DNA of 64,000 bases, taken from assembly GCA_017476005.1 (NCBI GenBank), contig JAFVEM010000038.1, forward strand, positions 1 through 64,000, written 5' to 3'. Made by a program: the position numbers and the translations under genes. Shown here piece after piece: positions 59,644 to 64,000 of the stretch. Within the stretch, counting starts at the first letter, position 1; the number at the start of each line of letters is the position of its first letter. Source of the DNA: Selenomonadaceae bacterium. GTDB taxonomy: Bacteria; Bacillota; Negativicutes; Selenomonadales; Selenomonadaceae. Under the pieces are notes generated by a model that ran no database searches, was not told the DNA's origin, and saw only the letters and a program-made list of their open reading frames with translations.

Positions 59644-60390
59644 TTGTTATACATCAATCGTATGTCGTTAATAGCCTTAATCGTTTTAGTCGGTATGCTG
59701 TCAATGTTCGGTTTGGCTGAGGTGGCGGGTGCCGCTGACCAACCGTCCTGTGTTGTTATGAAGTTTTCCAATGACACTAGGTTCAAGAAAACTGATGCCG
59801 ACGCTGTACTGTCAGACTTAGTAGTTGAAAAAATGATAGCCAGCGGCAAGTTTCAAATGAAAGAGACCAGACCGCTTACCGCCGAAACAGAGGCATTGTT
59901 GTATGATGAAAACGCTCGCATGAAACAAGGTATGCGCGAAGTCATGCAAGGTGGCAGTTTTACTACACTATTTGAAGGTCCGGGTTTCAACAGCGTTGAG
60001 GCGTATTCCATAGCCTCTGCCGAACGTGGGCAACTCGTCAGCCCGGCCATAGTGAAAAAAATTGGACAGGATCACCAAGTTGATTATCTTGTCCAAGGCA
60101 CCATTGATTACATTGGTACAAGTAAAAAAAGTAATGAAGACTTTAGCACAGGGAAGATGACGGTGCGCTGTACTTTGCGACTGATACAGGCCAACACTGG
60201 TAAAGTCATTTGGATAAAATCACTGGATGCCAGCGATACCAACACAAGTATGAAAGTATCGTTTTTTACTATCGGTAGTAGCAAGTTGGATATGAATCTC
60301 TATTCTAAGATGCTAGATAAGGCCGCAAAAAAAATCGTAGAAAAACTGATAACTGATTTGGATGCCGGTTCCCTGTTAGCCGAGGCATAA
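59644..60390 (+). CDS. CsgG-like exported protein
   Basis: 248 residues with a signal peptide (SLIALIVLVGMLSMFGLAEV, cleavage near AGAAD). CSCG-fold features are CVVMKFSNDTRF, VVEKMIASGKFQMKETRP, QDHQVDYLVQGTIDY and TLRLIQANTGKVIWIKSLDA. More divergent than the neighbours at 56571 and 60404. The TTG at 59644 has GAGGAGGG about 9 nt upstream; the GTG at 59626 is in frame but would lack a ribosome-binding site and add basic residues before the signal. Confidence 0.72.
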   Translation: MLYINRMSLIALIVLVGMLSMFGLAEVAGAADQPSCVVMKFSNDTRFKKTDADAVLSDLVVEKMIASGKFQMKETRPLTAETEALLYDENARMKQGMREVMQGGSFTTLFEGPGFNSVEAYSIASAERGQLVSPAIVKKIGQDHQVDYLVQGTIDYIGTSKKSNEDFSTGKMTVRCTLRLIQANTGKVIWIKSLDASDTNTSMKVSFFTIGSSKLDMNLYSKMLDKAAKKIVEKLITDLDAGSLLAEA

Positions 60391-60403
60391 GGAGATGAAG
60401 GCG

Positions 60404-61063
60404 GTGGTATCTTGGAAGCGGATTGTTATTCTAGTAGCCATCTTTTTGCCGCTGACAGTTGGGGTGGCCGTAGCCGGTTTTGAATCGCATCCTACCGTCA
60501 TGGTGGCTGACTTTGGCATCAACGCCGGCGCGACGAGCCCTGAATTGCAGACGGCTAATGCCGGAAAAACAGCCAGTGAGGGCATTATCTATGCGCTCAC
60601 TAAAGACGGTCATTTTGATGTAGTGGACAGAGTACTGGTCGAAAAGCATATAGAAGCAGAGGGGTTGGATGTGGAGGGCTTGGTTGATCCTGACACCGCC
60701 AGACGACTCGGCCAGTTGCTCCACGCCCCATACCTTATCTATGGCAATGTAACTGATGTAAGTCTCAGTAGCACAGGGGTGCTGGCCAATGCGGAAGTGA
60801 GCGGTGGAGTAGGCGTGAGAACTGTCAAAGCCCATGTAACACTGCGCATGATGGACGTAGCCACCGGAGATATAGTAATGGCTGCCAAAGGAGAAGGCAA
60901 ATCAAAGTCTTCCACGACAATTATAGGAAAGGACATAGCCTATATCACGATTGGCACTGCAAAAGTCACTCAGGATGCCGTCCATAATGCACTGCAAAAA
61001 GCCGCGCAAAATGCGGTGGATATTTTGGTGGGGCGGTTGTACGGGGAAACTAATAAAAAATAA
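60404..61063 (+). CDS. CsgG-like exported protein, compact form
   Basis: 219 residues with a signal peptide (VILVAIFLPLTVGVAVAG), no lipobox. The CsgG-type domain is TVMVADFGINAGA, DGHFDVVDRVLVEKHIEAEG, LVDPDTARRLGQLLHAPYLI, VTLRMMDVATGDIVMAAKGEG and ITIGTAKVTQDAVHNALQKA. It lacks the insert found in the 56571 protein, so the two show where that insert lies. An ATG at 60395 is in frame, but GGAG directly abuts it; the GTG at 60404 gives 9-nt spacing. Confidence 0.82.
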   Translation: MVSWKRIVILVAIFLPLTVGVAVAGFESHPTVMVADFGINAGATSPELQTANAGKTASEGIIYALTKDGHFDVVDRVLVEKHIEAEGLDVEGLVDPDTARRLGQLLHAPYLIYGNVTDVSLSSTGVLANAEVSGGVGVRTVKAHVTLRMMDVATGDIVMAAKGEGKSKSSTTIIGKDIAYITIGTAKVTQDAVHNALQKAAQNAVDILVGRLYGETNKK

Positions 61064-61147
61064 GTCGTCCTATGGCGTTTTCCTAGATGAATGAAGCGAC
61101 CCCTAGTGGAAAAGAAGGTATGAAAGCAATATAACGATGCTGTCAAA

Positions 61148-61714
61148 ATCATTACCCATAGAAGATGGCTTGAGTTGATGTAATGCTTTTTGATGTAATG
61201 CTTGTTATTGAAAAGGTGATTTCATATGAAGAAATGCACTCTGTTGGCTGTGGTGCTTTTAGTTATTTCACTGATGGTTGCTAGCGTTGCTAGCGCAAAA
61301 TCCATCAACGTGGGAAAATACTATCGTGATAGTGCCACGTTTACTTTAAAAGACACCAGGAAGCCTGGGTATGTAAATCTACGTATACAGGGGTATGATA
61401 TGGGTAAAAACACCTTTTACATCAGAATGTTAGACCCCAACAGAAGAAATAAATTGATTTGGGAAGGTCGTTATACCGGGGGCGGTGTAAGCACAGGGAT
61501 GCGTTTAAACCTGGGCAACGATCATAAAAAATACACGATTCAAGTACGCACATCTGGCAGTAATGCTGTTGCTTATTTCGACGTTTATAATGATAGCAAC
61601 TTGACTTATTAGGCAGATGAGGGTCATCCAATAATTTGGATTAGCTTATTAGTTCATGAAATAGACATCAAAGCATAAATCTTTCAGCTCAAGCTATCTT
61701 CTATGGGTAATGAT
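61148..61714. repeat. 27-bp inverted repeats enclosing the small secreted gene
   Basis: The arms 61148-61174 and 61688-61714 are reverse complements with one mismatch (atcattacccatagaagat, then ggcttgag against agcttgag). Weaker complementarity continues inward (ttgatgtaatgctttttgatg against the complement of catcaaagcataaatc). The unit is 567 bp long and resembles a MITE-like or cassette structure; no target duplication is evident. Confidence 0.65.
61226..61612 (+). CDS. Small secreted beta-rich protein of unknown function
   Basis: 128 residues. A clear signal peptide (LLAVVLLVISLMVASVASA) is followed by about 105 residues with alternating strand pattern: YYRDSATFTLKDTRKPGYVN, TFYIRMLDPNRRNKLIW, KYTIQVRTSGSNAVAYFDVY. 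No cysteine in the mature part. No family recognised; a small extracellular beta-sandwich is likely. ATG start after AAAGGTG. It lies inside the inverted-repeat unit. Confidence 0.7.
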   Translation: MKKCTLLAVVLLVISLMVASVASAKSINVGKYYRDSATFTLKDTRKPGYVNLRIQGYDMGKNTFYIRMLDPNRRNKLIWEGRYTGGGVSTGMRLNLGNDHKKYTIQVRTSGSNAVAYFDVYNDSNLTY

Positions 61715-61780
61715 AATCGCCGCATAATGTATGAGTGCTATATACGTTCCAAAGGGATCAATCAAAAGGAGTGAAACATA

Positions 61781-63937
61781 GTGTTAAGCAAGAAGCTGAC
61801 GTTTATCTTTATGACAATGTTATCGTGTGCGTTGATGCTGTTGCAAAACGGTGAGGCCAGCGCCTTTAGCAGAGCCTATCCGGCTAACGGGGTTTATTCG
61901 CTTCAACCCAAATGCGCCCCTGGCGCGGAGCTTTCTACCGATGGGCAGAATAAGGGCTATGGCGCGAATGTAAATATTGTGCCGTATTCGGTGAGTAATC
62001 TAAAATGGCGGCTAACACGCATAGGAAGTACCCATTGGTATAAAGTAACCGTAGATGGTACCGACGATATGGGGCTAAATGTAGATAATGGTCGCAACAC
62101 TAGTGGTACCAATATTACAATATGGAAATATGGTGGAGCATGGCAACAATTTTGCTTTTGGGATGTTGGCGGAGGCTACTATCTTTTGCAAGGCAATATC
62201 GGTGCTAGTCAGGCAATGGTATTAGATGTAGCGGGCGGAGGCAGTGCTACCAGCGCCAATGTATGGAGCTATGGACACAATAACACCGACGCGCAACTAT
62301 GGAAATTGGTGCCTGCAAAGTCAAATCCTGCGCCCACTCCGACTAATAAGGTCACCAAAGGCGATGTAAATAATGATGGTAAAGTGGATCAGTCAGATGT
62401 AAATTTACTGGAAAGATACATCACCGGGCTGGTTTCCAGCCTACCCAATAAGGACGCAGCTGATTTAAATGGTGATGGAAGGATTACCCTTACGGATGTA
62501 ACAAGGTTGCAACAGTTAATACCAAGCTCTGACAATACCTACACCACAATGACCGATGGTTGGTACAGGATTTCGCCGCAACATGTTTTATCTATGTCGA
62601 TGGATGCCTTGGGTACTAACAATAATCTCCATATGTACAATAGCTTAGATGTCTCCCAGCAAAAATTTTACCTACAAAACAGAGGACAAGGGTGGTTTAG
62701 CCTTAAATCAGGATATTCCGATGTATATGTAACCGCCCAAGGTGGTAATGTCGGTGCTAATCTCTACATGTCAAAATGGCAAGGAACTGGCTCGCAATTG
62801 TTTAGAGTTGTTTCTGCCGGTAACGGATACTATCATATTATGTCATATCTAGGCTCCAATCTTAATTTCGATTGCGCCGGTGGTGGCACAGGCAACGGAA
62901 CCAACGTGCAGCTTTGGACGAAAGAAACTCAATCGCCGCATCATAAGTGGAAGTTTACTAAGGAGAGTGCGCCTGTCACTAGTCATAATCCTGAAGGGCG
63001 TGTTGAGAGCGTAGTGAGCAATGCCCCCGGGCAAATTACAGTCAGAGGTTGGGCTTTTGACAGAGATGATATGAATAGAGCCATTGAATTGCATGTGTAT
63101 GTGGGGAATACGAGGTCTGATAACGGTGGTGAAAAACACACTGGTATAATAGCTAACAGAGCTAACAGTTCTAGTCCCGGACACGGCTTTGAAGCTACTT
63201 TTGCTACAAATAAGACTGGCAATCAGCCTGTTTATGTTTATGGCATCAATATTGGTGGTGGGGCAGACGCTAATATGGCGGCATCACCAATGAGGGTTAA
63301 TATTCAACCAACAACTAACGTGAATCCTTATCGCCAAAATGCTTTGGCAACTGCGAAGGCCATGGTTGAAGTAGAATGGACTGCTCCTTGTGATTTTGTT
63401 ACTTGGTGTTCTTCAGGTGGTGGATATAATCCCGTAACTGCCGTTGATGGTACATCTGCTTATAAATTTATCGCAGGCAAAAGATACAAAGGTATTCCGT
63501 ATTCTATGGCTGGGCGTACATATACTAAGGACAGATTTTTAAGCTATTTGAGTTCTCACAATGCAACCTCTCAATATCAAAAGAAATACTACTCCCATGG
63601 AAAGGTTACTACCGGCGTGGGGATTGACTGTTCCTATTTTGTCTGGACGGCACTTAATGCTTCAGGAGCGTCCAGAAAAATAGGTGGCAACTATACCACT
63701 ACCGGTACATTACTAAATTCTGGATGTTTTTCAGCTCGTAGTTACGATAACATGAAACCGGGAGATATTTTTCTCAAGAGCGGTCATGTGATGATGTTGG
63801 TAGAGAAAAACGGTAACAATTTCGTAGTGTATGAGGCAGTGGCTACTAAGTCTAAATGTAGCCAAAGCACATACTCTCGTAGCTATCTTACAGGGCAAGG
63901 TTATAAAGGCTACACATTTACCGGGTACGGTGACTAA
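61781..63937 (+). CDS. Secreted ricin-dockerin-ricin-NlpC/P60 protein
   Basis: 718 residues. Signal peptide to about residue 27. Ricin-type beta-trefoil 1 at about 36-178. Type I dockerin-like module at 191-247 with calcium loops DVNNDGKVDQSD and DLNGDGRITLTD. Trefoil 2 at about 255-395. A beta-sandwich at 400-508 (GRVESVVSNAPGQITVRGWA). C-terminal NlpC/P60-like peptidase with Cys617 (GVGIDCSYFVW) and His669 (SGHVMMLVE). It should bind glycans and cleave peptide bonds in cell-wall or other glycopeptides outside the cell. AT-richer than the core genes, which suggests transfer. GTG start after AAAGGAG. Confidence 0.85.
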   Translation: MLSKKLTFIFMTMLSCALMLLQNGEASAFSRAYPANGVYSLQPKCAPGAELSTDGQNKGYGANVNIVPYSVSNLKWRLTRIGSTHWYKVTVDGTDDMGLNVDNGRNTSGTNITIWKYGGAWQQFCFWDVGGGYYLLQGNIGASQAMVLDVAGGGSATSANVWSYGHNNTDAQLWKLVPAKSNPAPTPTNKVTKGDVNNDGKVDQSDVNLLERYITGLVSSLPNKDAADLNGDGRITLTDVTRLQQLIPSSDNTYTTMTDGWYRISPQHVLSMSMDALGTNNNLHMYNSLDVSQQKFYLQNRGQGWFSLKSGYSDVYVTAQGGNVGANLYMSKWQGTGSQLFRVVSAGNGYYHIMSYLGSNLNFDCAGGGTGNGTNVQLWTKETQSPHHKWKFTKESAPVTSHNPEGRVESVVSNAPGQITVRGWAFDRDDMNRAIELHVYVGNTRSDNGGEKHTGIIANRANSSSPGHGFEATFATNKTGNQPVYVYGINIGGGADANMAASPMRVNIQPTTNVNPYRQNALATAKAMVEVEWTAPCDFVTWCSSGGGYNPVTAVDGTSAYKFIAGKRYKGIPYSMAGRTYTKDRFLSYLSSHNATSQYQKKYYSHGKVTTGVGIDCSYFVWTALNASGASRKIGGNYTTTGTLLNSGCFSARSYDNMKPGDIFLKSGHVMMLVEKNGNNFVVYEAVATKSKCSQSTYSRSYLTGQGYKGYTFTGYGD

Positions 63938-63955
63938 TCAATTATCATAAAGCAA

Positions 63956-63985
63956 ACACACCGGGGAGGACACTTCCCGGTGTGC
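63956..63985 (+). terminator. Terminator-like hairpin after the ricin-dockerin gene
   Basis: A stem of about 9-10 bp (cacaccggg / cccggtgtg) lies 19 bp after the stop codon. A T-tract is missing, so the termination call is tentative. Confidence 0.45.
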
Positions 63986-64000
63986 TTGCAATCATAAGGA

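Noticed and set aside
61781-63937. Evidence for a cellulosome.
   Set aside because: One dockerin-like module without any cohesin or plant-polysaccharide enzyme in the window does not support it.

Overview
The window comes from a diderm Firmicute, most likely a motile member of the Negativicutes. It carries the Firmicutes-type whiA-yvcK-rapZ cluster and Bacillus-like tRNAs. It also carries a Gram-negative envelope cluster: BamA, three OmpH/Skp-like proteins, LpxD and an LpxL-type acyltransferase. Most of the window is ordinary core metabolism and information processing with tight co-directional operons and frequent TTG/GTG starts. No CRISPR array, prophage or intact transposon was seen.

Left end (1-5342): two unusual flagellin genes form an operon on the minus strand. 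The upstream gene (2164-4296) has a repeat-rich, probably beta-helical insert. The downstream gene (293-2131) has an inserted zinc-metallopeptidase domain with an HEMTH motif, as in flagellinolysin. The pair is bounded on both sides by inverted 3' ends of an IS110-family element. Immediately downstream lies a truncated 5' end of an flgT-like gene. A cluster of four tRNA genes follows the IS remnant.

Middle (5400-54850): exported proteins of unknown function, homoserine acyltransferase, a 3D-domain protein, stand-alone AICAR transformylase, two FliB flagellin lysine methylases far apart, a glucosaminidase-TPR protein, a nucleoside salvage operon (udp-deoB-CNT transporter), NamZ-like, pheA, an OGT-like TPR glycosyltransferase, YitT, serS, an ArnT-like glycosyltransferase, proC, a polysaccharide deacetylase, whiA-yvcK-rapZ, GT92, fba, priA, gph, an RNA uracil methyltransferase, the lipid A / OMP assembly block (44241-50831), an MsrA relative without the catalytic cysteine, meaB, gltX and an XRE regulator. 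Six intergenic spaces hold copies of a modular GC-rich palindromic repeat. Smaller relics are a group II intron fragment and a 27-bp repeat pair.

Right end (54851-64000): an operon-like run starts with an FlgT-like protein. It continues with an NlpC/P60-like protein, a CsgG-like protein with a long acidic insert, two related exported proteins and two more CsgG-like proteins. A small secreted protein flanked by 27-bp inverted repeats and a 718-residue ricin-dockerin-ricin-NlpC/P60 protein follow. This operon is preceded by a 68-bp element that is 94% identical to the one upstream of the flagellin pair; it contains a sigma-28-like promoter and a conserved dyad. The truncated flgT start behind the flagellins shares 28 identical bases with the start of the intact flgT-like gene. 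The proteolytic/repeat flagellins and the FlgT/CsgG cluster therefore look like parts of one co-regulated surface system. This is the best candidate here for something undescribed.
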